A program made the position numbers and the translations under genes. From an uncultured Clostridia bacterium (GTDB taxonomy: Bacteria; Bacillota; Clostridia; UBA1381), in NCBI GenBank assembly GCA_904420525.1, contig CAJFVT010000063.1, forward strand, positions 1-62,607: DNA of 62,607 nucleotides, given 5' to 3'. This document shows positions 29,849-37,099 of the stretch, in pieces. The notes beneath the pieces are model-generated. The model worked only from the letters and a program-made list of their open reading frames with translations, ran no database searches and was not told the origin of the DNA. Each line of letters begins with the position of its first letter. Position 1 is the first letter of the stretch.

Positions 29849-29870
29849 GTGTCCGTAAGTATACGGACAC
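29849..29870 (+). promoter_or_regulatory. Palindrome at the transcription start
   Basis: GTGTCCGTA and TACGGACAC form a perfect 9-bp inverted repeat around AGTA. It overlaps the expected start site, so it is either a 5' stabilising hairpin in the RNA or an operator for a dimeric regulator. Confidence 0.6.
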
Positions 29871-30179
29871 AGCTGATACACATAATACAAAGGAGATAAA
29901 TGGTAACAAATTAGGCATCCTTGCTTAATATGCCGTAGAATACTTATTCATATGTATTCTGTGTATCAATCTGCGGCAAAAGAGAGGATGATGCAAAGCG
30001 AGAACGACAGCAGACATACTCTTATTGCGGATGAAAGGGTATGTCCCTATATGCTGAGGCTCTTACCTCTATGGTTGGCCTTAATCATTTTGCTGTATTC
30101 ATATGGGGGGATTATCCCCTCAAATTGCTGAATATCAATAAAAAAAACAGGAGCGCGCATTTGTCCGTTCCTGTTTTTT
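29850..30179 (+). ncRNA. Candidate structured RNA of about 330 nt, family not recognised
   Basis: Bounded by a strong promoter and an intrinsic terminator, with no known gene inside. Elements seen: a 5' hairpin (29849-29870); a long helix of TGATACACA-T-AATAC (29874-29888) with GTATT-C-TGTGTATCA (29954-29968), 14 pairs and one mismatch; inside it AAAGGAG four bases before ATG GTA ACA AAT TAG, a four-codon ORF; GGCAT/ATGCC (29914/29930); and CAGCA-GACATAC (30008) with GTATGTC...TGCTG (30039-30056). It does not match by eye 6S, tmRNA, SRP RNA, RNase P or common riboswitches. Alternatives are a small membrane-peptide mRNA (see 29952) or a type I toxin-like transcript. Confidence 0.5.
29952..30131 (+). 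other. Small ORF, 59 codons, possible membrane peptide
   Basis: ATG to TGA encodes MYSVYQSAAKERMM and so on, with a hydrophobic stretch CPYMLRLLPLWLALIILLYS near the C terminus. It is just below the ORF-track cutoff. Its stop lies 10 bp before the terminator stem, which favours coding. Against coding: no Shine-Dalgarno before 29952, only GAGAGG directly touching ATG 29988, and codon use (ATT/ATC for Ile, TTG/TTA/CTA, AGG, GGG) unlike the ATA-rich neighbours. Coding status undecided. Confidence 0.25.
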
Positions 30180-30180
30180 A
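30141..30180. terminator. Bidirectional terminator between the RNA unit and the aminopeptidase
   Basis: ACAGGAGCG pairs with CGTTCCTGT (one G-U), flanked by a run of A on the left and T on the right, so it ends transcription from both sides: the unit behind lexA on the plus strand and the aminopeptidase gene on the minus strand. Confidence 0.9.
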
Positions 30181-30191
30181 TTTATCCTTTA

Positions 30192-31478
30192 TTACGAAAT
30201 AGCAAGCTTGTTTTTATCCGCTCGTATCTCTGTGCTGTAAAACCGTGTAATAAAGCGCTCCATATACTCTGTATCCTTCGCTCCCGCTGTTTCATATGCC
30301 GAGTGCATCGCAAGCTGCGCAAGACCTATATCTGCCGAATGCACAGAAATGTGCCTGTTCATAAGATTGCCCAGAGTGGAGCCTCCGGCTATATCGCTCA
30401 TGTTATGATATTCCTGAAACGGCACTCCGGCTTCTCCGCACCACCTTTTAACTGCGGCTGCTGATACGGCATCCGTGGTGTACCTGCCGGATGCATTGTA
30501 TTTTATAACGACTCCGCCGTTCAGCCGCGGTCTGTTTACCGGATCCGCCTTTGCCGGATAACCCGGATGCATGGCATGAGCATTATCCGCAGACATTATA
30601 AAGCTTGACGGGAACCTTCTGAGATATTCCTGTCCCGTGATGCCAAGCCTTTCATTTATACGCCCTACAGTATCCTCAAAAAATGTTGATTCAGCGCCCT
30701 GTCTTGTAAGCGAACCCGTTTCCTCGTTATTGAACGCCGCGAAAATTTTGAGCATACCGCTTTTTTCGGAGTTTAGAAAGCCATTGAGGGATGCATAAAC
30801 ATTCTGAAGGTCGTCCAGCCTTCCGCTCGCTATAAATTCATTTTCGGCTCCGAACACAGTCCCCCTTTGGCGGTTGTATAAATAGAGATCACATGCCGCT
30901 ATGCTTTCCGTACCGGTCCCAAGCTCCTCCGCTATAAGCTCTTCAAGTCCGAGCTTTGCGCTGTCGGTCCTTATTACAGGAAGCATCTCATTCTGTATAC
31001 TTATCTTTCCGTTTTCATGGGCCTGCCCCATATGTACCGCAAGACTGGGAATGATCATAAGATCCCTGTCTACATTTATCAGCTTATATTCGATCCCGTC
31101 ATCCGTGTTTAACGCAACACGTCCCGCCGCCGAAAGAGGGCGGTCGAACCAGCTCTCCTTTGCCATGCCGCCGTAGCCTTCAACATTCAATCTTACAACT
31201 CCGTTGACCGGAGGAAGCTCCGGATTTGCTTTAAGCTTGAATGACGGCGAATCAGTGTGCGATGCGCATACTGCAAGCCCGATATATTCCTCCTCCGGAA
31301 GTATGAAAGCCATGACTGATGATCCTCCCCGAACAGTATAATATCTGCCTCCGGGATCTATATCCCATTTCTCAAATTCATAAAGACGGGTGAACCCCTC
31401 AGCCTCAAGCCTTGAACAAACATTTTCGGCTGCGTGATAGGGCGTAGGCGATTTTTCAATGAATTCCAAAAGCTCCAT
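30192..31478 (-). CDS. M18-family aminopeptidase
   Basis: Zinc aminopeptidase of the aspartyl aminopeptidase family. Metal and catalytic motifs are CASHTDSPSFKLK, GRLDDLQN, NNEETGS, SADNAHAMHPGYP and SDIAGGSTLGN. About 429 residues, cytosolic, no signal peptide. ATG at 31478 is nine bases after AGAGGAG, while the ORF-track ATG lies on that site. It follows the HD protein by 14 bp, so the three genes rSAM-HD-aminopeptidase form one unit. Confidence 0.94.
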   Translation of the reverse strand: MELLEFIEKSPTPYHAAENVCSRLEAEGFTRLYEFEKWDIDPGGRYYTVRGGSSVMAFILPEEEYIGLAVCASHTDSPSFKLKANPELPPVNGVVRLNVEGYGGMAKESWFDRPLSAAGRVALNTDDGIEYKLINVDRDLMIIPSLAVHMGQAHENGKISIQNEMLPVIRTDSAKLGLEELIAEELGTGTESIAACDLYLYNRQRGTVFGAENEFIASGRLDDLQNVYASLNGFLNSEKSGMLKIFAAFNNEETGSLTRQGAESTFFEDTVGRINERLGITGQEYLRRFPSSFIMSADNAHAMHPGYPAKADPVNRPRLNGGVVIKYNASGRYTTDAVSAAAVKRWCGEAGVPFQEYHNMSDIAGGSTLGNLMNRHISVHSADIGLAQLAMHSAYETAGAKDTEYMERFITRFYSTEIRADKNKLAIS

Positions 31479-31492
31479 TTTGATCATCTCCT

Positions 31493-31987
31493 CTATTCAG
31501 CTCCATATAGGCAGCGCATGATCTCTTTGCCCGATCCGGTCTTGAAAATTTTGTTATATATATCCCTGACCGTGTCCGTGCCGATCTCATCCTCAAATAC
31601 ATTTACTATAAAATCCGCCTCAATAAGTATCTGACAGTCCATTCCATCGATATTGACATACTTATGATGACGTGACACGAGATATTTTACTCTGTCTATA
31701 AACTCTGCATCATAACCGGCCTTCTTAAGCAGCTTTTCCGCCTCTCCGGGACCTTCTATCTGCTGATAATGACCGCTTGGCGAGCCGTATTTTATCTCAC
31801 TGTTCTTTATTCCTATATCATGAACATACGCGGCAGCCTCAAGTATCTCCTGCTTCCTTGCGTCAAGCCCTTCCGCCTCTCCGATAATCTTTGCAAAGCT
31901 GTGTACCTTCATGAAATGATTTATCCTTTTCACATCGCCCTCCATGTATCTGCACATAGAAAGCGCTGTTTTTGTAAGCCTGTCCAT
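31493..31987 (-). CDS. HD-domain phosphohydrolase
   Basis: The 164-residue protein has the HD metal motif: H27 region (INHFMKVHSFAKII), the HD pair in AYVHDIGI, and later RHHKYVN. Such stand-alone HD proteins hydrolyse nucleotides or phosphoesters; the substrate is not known. It sits between the radical SAM gene (47 bp) and the aminopeptidase (14 bp) on the minus strand. Confidence 0.85.
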   Translation of the reverse strand: MDRLTKTALSMCRYMEGDVKRINHFMKVHSFAKIIGEAEGLDARKQEILEAAAYVHDIGIKNSEIKYGSPSGHYQQIEGPGEAEKLLKKAGYDAEFIDRVKYLVSRHHKYVNIDGMDCQILIEADFIVNVFEDEIGTDTVRDIYNKIFKTGSGKEIMRCLYGAE

Positions 31988-32034
31988 ATCCTTCTCCTTT
32001 TTCGCGATCGCTTAAGCAACAGCCCATACCGAGA

Positions 32035-32643
32035 TCACTCAAACGGTCTTATACGGTAATCAACTCCAAGCTTTCTGCATATATCGGCACATTGCTCCTC
32101 TTCCTCTTTTGTTATAGTTGTCGCGACTGTTGTGAGCACTACCCTTTTTACATATTTTTTCACTTCTCCGGCAAACCTCAGCATAGCGTCAAACGACTCA
32201 GCTCCGAATTTGGAGCGTGTCAGCTCATAAAATCTGTCTTTATCCGGAGTGTTCAGACTTATAGAGACCACGTCTATCCTGTCTTTGAAATCGGGAGCCG
32301 TTTCACGTCCATTTATAAGGTCGGACATCCCGTTTGTATTTATGCGTATCGGCAGACTTGTCTTTTGCTTCAGATATCCGCATATCTCAAGTATATCGTC
32401 AAGCCTCTCCGTCGGCTCACCATACCCGCAGAAAACTATTTCCTTATATTTCGAAAGATCAGCCTTGTCAAACTCCGCCTTTACCTCATCCGCAGACGGC
32501 TCTCTTTCCAGCCAAAGGCTGTCGGCACTGCCGACAAAATCCTTTTCCTGTCTTAAACAAAATGTACACGCGCACGGGCATCTGTTGGTCATATTTACAT
32601 ACAGCCCGTCATGGACCTCATATAAAATAGTCATTGCTTTCAT
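32035..32643 (-). CDS. Radical SAM protein, TatD-linked-like
   Basis: The CxxxCxxC motif for the SAM-bound 4Fe-4S cluster is in NRCPCACTFCLRQ, and GYGEPTER is the glycine-rich SAM-binding segment. About 203 residues, shorter than most radical SAM enzymes, and its N terminus MTILYEVHDGLYVNMTNRC resembles the family found linked to TatD nucleases, though no tatD is here. The ORF-track start runs into a repeat element; ATG at 32643 follows AAAGGAG and is preferred. Reaction unknown. Confidence 0.82.
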   Translation of the reverse strand: MKAMTILYEVHDGLYVNMTNRCPCACTFCLRQEKDFVGSADSLWLEREPSADEVKAEFDKADLSKYKEIVFCGYGEPTERLDDILEICGYLKQKTSLPIRINTNGMSDLINGRETAPDFKDRIDVVSISLNTPDKDRFYELTRSKFGAESFDAMLRFAGEVKKYVKRVVLTTVATTITKEEEEQCADICRKLGVDYRIRPFE

Positions 32644-32671
32644 TATAAAGCTCTCCTTTCCGTTAAGTATA

Positions 32672-32754
32672 TAGGTGATCGCGAAACGTTCGTTTCGCAA
32701 TCCGTCAAGCAAGTGAAGTAATTACAAAACGCTGCCGCGTTTCGCAATTACCTA
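32672..32754 (-). mobile_element. MITE-like element copy B, full length
   Basis: An 83-bp element with both ends: TAGGTGATCGCGAAAC on the left and GTTTCGCAATTACCTA on the right, inverted repeats differing at two of 16 positions. Inside are a GCGAAACGTTCGTTTCGC hairpin and the 15-bp hairpin that pairs fully on the minus strand. It sits 28 bp upstream of the radical SAM start and 109 bp beyond the MATE gene stop. No clear target duplication is seen. Confidence 0.8.
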
Positions 32755-32862
32755 TTTAAGTATCCGCCGCCGCGGATATCTATGCTATGACAAAAATAAT
32801 CCCTCATACTCATTAACAATTATACTCCAGCAGCTGCAAAAATGCAATAGCTCATTGCAAGA

Positions 32863-34188
32863 TCAATGATTTACAGTGAATTTTTTTAGGATCACCGCCG
32901 ACAATACCGCAGTCGCGAATGAAGCCGCCGCAAGGTTCAGCCACATACCTGTAAGTCCCAGCGGCCACAGCACTGCAATAAATATGACCGGGAACACAAG
33001 CGATATAGATATTGATATCACAGATGCGGGTATCGGCTTCTCTATTGCCAGCATATAGCTCTGCGAAGCAAATGGGAACCATCTTGCAACATAGGTCAAA
33101 GCGAACAGCCTCACTGCCGCCTCTGCCATGACCATAAGCGTCTCGCCGCCGCTGCCCATAAACAGCTCGGCAGTCTGCAGCGGGAACAGGAATATAACAG
33201 CCGCCGCAAGCAGAGATACTGTTCCGCTCGCACCGAAGCAGCAGCCTTCTATCGCCCTTACACGTCTGTATTCACGCGCGCCCCAGTTGTAGCCTACCGC
33301 AGGCTGAAGCGAATCACACATTCCATACATTATCGACTGTACTATACCATCTATATACATTAGTATACCGTAAACCGACACAGCCGTTTGACCGCCCAGG
33401 CGGACAAGGAATATGTTCATTATTATAGAAGTTATCCTGCCGGCGATATTGCTTAAAAAGCTCGGACAGCCGCAGGAAATTATCCTCATTATAAGCCTCC
33501 AGCTGAAATGAGGCCGGCAGAACGAAAGGCGAAGCTTCCCGGCAAAAAACGGGATAAACGCGATCACCGCACATATCATCATACCTAGACAGGTAGCGAG
33601 CGCCGCCGCCCATATCCCCCATCGGAATACAAACAGGAACAAGAATTCAAGCACCGCGCTGAGTCCTGCCATGAGTATGTTCAAAAACATACTTCCGCGT
33701 ATCTTGCCGCATATGCGAAGATAATTATCAACCGCGAACACTATAGTCGAGATCGGAGAGCAAAGCGCGTATACACGCAGATAGGCTACCGCAAGCTCCG
33801 CGAATTCCCCCTCTGCTCCCATGAGCCGTATCAGCAGCGGAGCCAAACCAAACAGAGCCGCACCGACCAATATACCGGCAGCGACTATCATTATGCATGC
33901 GCATGTAAATATATTGTTAGCCGCATGCTCTTTTTTCTCTCCCAGACTGATCGAGATCGGCACTGACGAGCCTACTCCTATGAGATCGGCAAGAGCAAAA
34001 TTGATTATAACGAAGGGCATCGCAAGATTGAGAGCCGCAAAGGCTGTTTCTCCCAGTATCCTCCCTACGAAAACTCCGTCGATAAGCTGATAGAGCGATG
34101 ATGCCAGCATACTCGCTGCTCCCGGCACCGCCGCCGTAAAAAACAGCTTCACCGGCGGGGTTTTTATAAACAGATCATGTGTGTTCAT
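32863..34188 (-). CDS. MATE-family multidrug/organic cation exporter
   Basis: Twelve hydrophobic helices in two similar halves, as in MATE transporters (family MatE/NorM/DinF), about 441 residues. The start GSGVGSSVPISISLGEKKEHAA resembles the helix 2-3 region of the family (here LIGVGSSVPISISLG). ATG at 34188 follows GAGGAG nine bases away and is preferred to the ORF-track ATG. Likely sodium- or proton-driven efflux; substrate unknown. A second MATE gene lies at 60263. Confidence 0.92.
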   Translation of the reverse strand: MNTHDLFIKTPPVKLFFTAAVPGAASMLASSLYQLIDGVFVGRILGETAFAALNLAMPFVIINFALADLIGVGSSVPISISLGEKKEHAANNIFTCACIMIVAAGILVGAALFGLAPLLIRLMGAEGEFAELAVAYLRVYALCSPISTIVFAVDNYLRICGKIRGSMFLNILMAGLSAVLEFLFLFVFRWGIWAAALATCLGMMICAVIAFIPFFAGKLRLSFCRPHFSWRLIMRIISCGCPSFLSNIAGRITSIIMNIFLVRLGGQTAVSVYGILMYIDGIVQSIMYGMCDSLQPAVGYNWGAREYRRVRAIEGCCFGASGTVSLLAAAVIFLFPLQTAELFMGSGGETLMVMAEAAVRLFALTYVARWFPFASQSYMLAIEKPIPASVISISISLVFPVIFIAVLWPLGLTGMWLNLAAASFATAVLSAVILKKFTVNH

Positions 34189-34302
34189 ACCATTTTTCTC
34201 CTCTTTTTTCATTATGTCATAAATTCAAAATCGTACTTCGATTATAGCATGAAGCACCTCATATGTCAATCACCGGCACAGCAAAACTTTATAAACTTTA
34301 TA

Positions 34303-34331
34303 TTGAAATGATCGCGCTTTGGTGTTATAAT
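34303..34331 (+). promoter_or_regulatory. Promoter of the SLH-GH18 gene
   Basis: TTGAAA and a perfect TATAAT separated by 17 bp, 20 bp before the start codon. Confidence 0.75.
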
Positions 34332-34351
34332 AGATTCGGGAGTGATTTATT

Positions 34352-35980
34352 ATGATATTTTATAAACTGATAAAAACAGCCGCTGCTTCTGTACTCGGAG
34401 CTGCCGCAGTTTTTGCATCGGCATCTGCCCTAGCTTACACGGATGTGCCGTCAGGACACTGGGCGGAAAGCGTTATAAACGAGGCTTCAGCTGCCGGGAT
34501 AATGCAGGGACGTGACAACGGTGAATTTGGTCTGGGCGACAGCATAAAACGAAGCGAGTTCGCAGCAATGCTCGTACGCCTCATGGGCTGGGAGAAGGGT
34601 ACATCGATCACCGGCTTCAGCGATGTATCTCAGGGCAGCTGGTACTTCGGAGATGTCAGCGCGCTGGCAGCGCACGGTGCCGTATCCGGCGGCATGTTCC
34701 GCCCTGAGGACGATATAACCAGACGCGAGATGGCAGTCATGCTCATAAAGGCTCTGGGCTATGACAATATAGCCGCAGCTCAGGACCGCAGTTCTTTTTC
34801 AGACGTTTCCTCCGATTCGGGATATATTGAAACAGCACGCGATCTCGGAATAATAAACGGCAAGACCGACACCCAGTTCGATCCTGATGGCTTTGCTTTG
34901 CGTGAGGAGGGCGCGGCAATGATGATGCGACTCTACACTAAATATTATTCCCGTCTTTCAGAGATACACGGCTTTTACGCTATCTCATCATGGGGACAGC
35001 GCGAGCTTGCGGCCCAGATGGATTCTGTTTCGTTCGGCTGGAGCCGTCTTGAATATACGGACAGCGGAGAAGTCGATCTGAACACTACGACTGACAACGG
35101 GAACGTATGGTACATACCTGATGGCTGGGAAGACGCTGTAAGCTATATCAAGGACAGCGGCGCAGTTGAAAACTTTGCAGTTACCATGACTGATCAGGAT
35201 GACAGCCGGGCGATACTTTTAAACGCTGAAAACCGCTCTGCTGCTATCTCCGCGCTCACTGACGCAGCTGACGGCTTTGACGGGATAACGATCGATTTTG
35301 AGGGCATGAAGGGCGAGGAACTGAAAAACGGGCTTAACGAATTTATGCGCGAGCTACGCTCCGCGCTCGGGGACAAGCAGCTTTATATTGCCGTTCACCC
35401 TGTACTCAAAAACAGCTCCGAGTATTATGACGCATATGATTATAGGACACTCGGCGAATATGCCGACCGCGTTATCCTTATGGCGCACGACTACGCTGCG
35501 TATACAATGCCGGATTCTCTGCTGAACACGGATTTCATCTCAACTCCGGTAACGCCCTTCGATGAGATATATTACGCTCTCAGGGAAATAACCGATCCGC
35601 AGACAGGCGTTGCGGACACCGCAAAAATACAGCTTGCGCTTAGCCTTCCCAGCAATGCAGCCTGGGAGACCGAAAACGGACGGATAACAAACCCGCAGTC
35701 GATCCATCCCGCAACAGACACCGTTATGAAAAGGCTTGCTCAATCTGATACTGAAATAAATTATTCCGACACCTACCGTGATCCTTATGCATGGTATTCA
35801 ACAGAGGACGGACAGCGGATACTGATATGGTATGAGGACAGCAGGAGCGTAAGGGACAAGATAAAGCTTGCGCGTATGTTCGGTATAAACTCGATCTCGA
35901 TCTGGCGTATAGGCGAGATACAAAACGGCAGCGCCGATATTTATATGGATGTTTGGGATACTATACTGTCAGAAAAATAA
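34352..35980 (+). CDS. SLH-domain surface protein with GH18-like domain
   Basis: Exported protein of 542 residues: signal peptide about 1-28, three S-layer-homology repeats (about 29-75, 88-135, 148-195; YTDVPSGHWAESVINE, FSDVSQGSWYFGDV, FSDVSSDSGYIE) that bind cell-wall polymer, and a C-terminal TIM-barrel like the YaaH/SleL branch of GH18. FDGITIDFEGMKG carries the DxE motif with D315 and the likely acid E317. I infer an N-acetylglucosaminidase acting on peptidoglycan at the cell surface. Single gene with its own promoter. Confidence 0.88.
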   Translation: MIFYKLIKTAAASVLGAAAVFASASALAYTDVPSGHWAESVINEASAAGIMQGRDNGEFGLGDSIKRSEFAAMLVRLMGWEKGTSITGFSDVSQGSWYFGDVSALAAHGAVSGGMFRPEDDITRREMAVMLIKALGYDNIAAAQDRSSFSDVSSDSGYIETARDLGIINGKTDTQFDPDGFALREEGAAMMMRLYTKYYSRLSEIHGFYAISSWGQRELAAQMDSVSFGWSRLEYTDSGEVDLNTTTDNGNVWYIPDGWEDAVSYIKDSGAVENFAVTMTDQDDSRAILLNAENRSAAISALTDAADGFDGITIDFEGMKGEELKNGLNEFMRELRSALGDKQLYIAVHPVLKNSSEYYDAYDYRTLGEYADRVILMAHDYAAYTMPDSLLNTDFISTPVTPFDEIYYALREITDPQTGVADTAKIQLALSLPSNAAWETENGRITNPQSIHPATDTVMKRLAQSDTEINYSDTYRDPYAWYSTEDGQRILIWYEDSRSVRDKIKLARMFGINSISIWRIGEIQNGSADIYMDVWDTILSEK

Positions 35981-36018
35981 AAACACTGAAAACGCGTATG
36001 GCTTTCAGCACTGTTCAA

Positions 36019-36063
36019 GGGGGCTGCCGCGTTTAGCGCAGAGCGCTAAATGCGGCAGCCCCT
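36019..36063. terminator. Long GC-rich hairpin between convergent genes
   Basis: GGGGCTGCCGCGTTTAGCGC pairs with GCGCTAAATGCGGCAGCCCC around AGA, about 20 bp with one mismatch or G-U. Neither side has a good T run, so termination may be inefficient. It has the same GGGGCTGCCGC core as the other terminators of this window. Confidence 0.65.
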
Positions 36064-36102
36064 TGCCATCAGGCGTCCCACGCTTATCCCTGTCTCAAAT
36101 TT

Positions 36103-36453
36103 TCATTCCGTCCGTTTCCCGCGCTGTGAGATGAGAAAGTCCATATATTCCTTTGCCTTTTTCTTTTCCTCCTCAGAAAGCACAGCACAGGTCTTTTCAA
36201 ATTCGCTCTGCCCGGCCGGTCTCTTCTCCGGCACGCAAGCGCGGTCTCCCCGCACGTTTCTCACATCAGATATGCATAAGATATAATCTACTGAAACATC
36301 AAATATTTTGCTTAGCTCTATCAATGTTTTTGCTGTGAGCGGTACACGTTCTTTTTCGTATTTAGAAATCGCTGCATCTTCCAAATGCAGCATTTCCCCA
36401 AGTTTTTTCTGTGTCAAACCCGCTTTTAAACGTAATTCTCTTATTCTATTCAT
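36103..36453 (-). CDS. XRE-family helix-turn-helix regulator
   Basis: The 116-residue protein has a HTH_3 domain at about residues 3-58 (IRELRLKAGLTQKKLGEML, then LEDAAISKYEKERVPLTAKTLIEL) and a charged C terminus that may dimerise. It is divergent from a ribbon-helix-helix gene; between them lie palindromes built on TTTCCT and AGGAAA. It probably controls both promoters. Similar to phage and plasmid repressors, but no phage genes are nearby. Confidence 0.88.
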   Translation of the reverse strand: MNRIRELRLKAGLTQKKLGEMLHLEDAAISKYEKERVPLTAKTLIELSKIFDVSVDYILCISDVRNVRGDRACVPEKRPAGQSEFEKTCAVLSEEEKKKAKEYMDFLISQRGKRTE

Positions 36454-36485
36454 AAGAATTCCCCTGTTTTTAATGAATTATATAT

Positions 36486-36514
36486 ATTATATCATTTTTC
36501 TAAATATGTAACAA
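36486..36514 (-). promoter_or_regulatory. Promoter of the XRE regulator gene
   Basis: Minus-strand TTGTTA and TATAAT with a 17-bp spacer and a TG extended -10, about 30 bp before the start codon. Confidence 0.65.
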
Positions 36515-36566
36515 TCAATTCATCTTATCAGGACAATTCCTTGTGATTAAATTATTAAAGCAGAGC

Positions 36567-36595
36567 TTGACTTTCCTATTAGGAAATGTTATAAT
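36567..36595 (+). promoter_or_regulatory. Promoter of the ribbon-helix-helix gene, with operator in the spacer
   Basis: TTGACT and TATAAT with a 17-bp spacer. The perfect palindrome TTTCCTATTAGGAAA (36572-36586) fills the spacer, so a bound dimer would exclude RNA polymerase. Confidence 0.8.
36572..36586. promoter_or_regulatory. Operator O1
   Basis: TTTCCTATTAGGAAA, palindromic with an odd centre apart from one central position pair. Matches operator O2 at 13 of 15 positions. Confidence 0.7.
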
Positions 36596-36610
36596 AGATA
36601 TAATAAGAAT

Positions 36611-36625
36611 TTCCCTATCAGGAAA
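36611..36625. promoter_or_regulatory. Operator O2
   Basis: TTCCCTATCAGGAAA, downstream of the -10 and close to the start of transcription, 39 bp centre to centre from O1, nearly four helical turns. A weaker relative, CTTATCAGGACA, is at about 36524-36536 toward the XRE gene. Confidence 0.65.
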
Positions 36626-36687
36626 GTTCATCTTATACAGCTGAAGCACTGCATTGCTACTCAATTATCGACAAGGAGGCATTAATA

Positions 36688-36921
36688 ATGGATAACGAAT
36701 ACATCGGAAAAAACCTGTCCGTGCGTATACCGCGAGAACTGCTTGAAAAACTTAAGTACATAGCAAAGTACAAGGGCCGCAGCCTGAATGCGCAGATCTT
36801 ATACCTTATACGTATGTCAGTGCTTGACTTTAAAAGGGAACACAGCTTATCTGATGCGGCTATGGAAGAGGAGCTGAAAAAATTTCTTGAAACAAAACCA
36901 AACAAATGTGATCAGGACTGA
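36688..36921 (+). CDS. Arc-like ribbon-helix-helix DNA-binding protein
   Basis: The 77-residue protein begins with the Arc/MetJ pattern: a beta strand (KNLSVRIPREL) followed by two helices (LLEKLKYIAKYKGRSLNAQILYLIR, in two parts). The C terminus is acidic and helical (LSDAAMEEELKKFLETK). An AAGGAGG site precedes the ATG. It is transcribed from an operator-controlled promoter divergent from the XRE gene. It could be the antitoxin-like half of a module, but no toxin gene follows; 37 kb onward is murG on the other strand. Confidence 0.82.
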   Translation: MDNEYIGKNLSVRIPRELLEKLKYIAKYKGRSLNAQILYLIRMSVLDFKREHSLSDAAMEEELKKFLETKPNKCDQD

Positions 36922-37050
36922 GCGCTGTTTATGCCCAGTCCTGAAGAAGCTCACGGGTTTTGCCGCCGAATATCCCCTCAATAGTTTTAACATTTTATTA
37001 CACACATTTTTCCGGCTTTTTTCTCTAAAAAAACACATTTTTTCAAAAAT

Positions 37051-37083
37051 AGAGCTGCCGCTAAATGCGGCAGCCCTGTTTTT
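37051..37083. terminator. Bidirectional terminator between the RHH gene and murG
   Basis: GAGCTGCCGC and GCGGCAGCCC around TAAAT. On the plus strand TGTTTTT follows; on the minus strand TCTATTTTT follows, serving the end of the dcw operon. Member of the recurrent terminator family. Confidence 0.88.
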
Positions 37084-37099
37084 GAACCATAGTTGCTTA

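Noticed and set aside
29850-30179. 6S RNA, tmRNA, SRP RNA or RNase P RNA
   Set aside because: The tmRNA 3' end, the SRP Alu/S-domain signatures, the RNase P core GAGGAAAGUCC and the 6S central-bubble layout were looked for and not found.
36103-36921. Toxin-antitoxin module
   Set aside because: Both genes encode DNA-binding proteins only; no toxin-like ORF is next to either.
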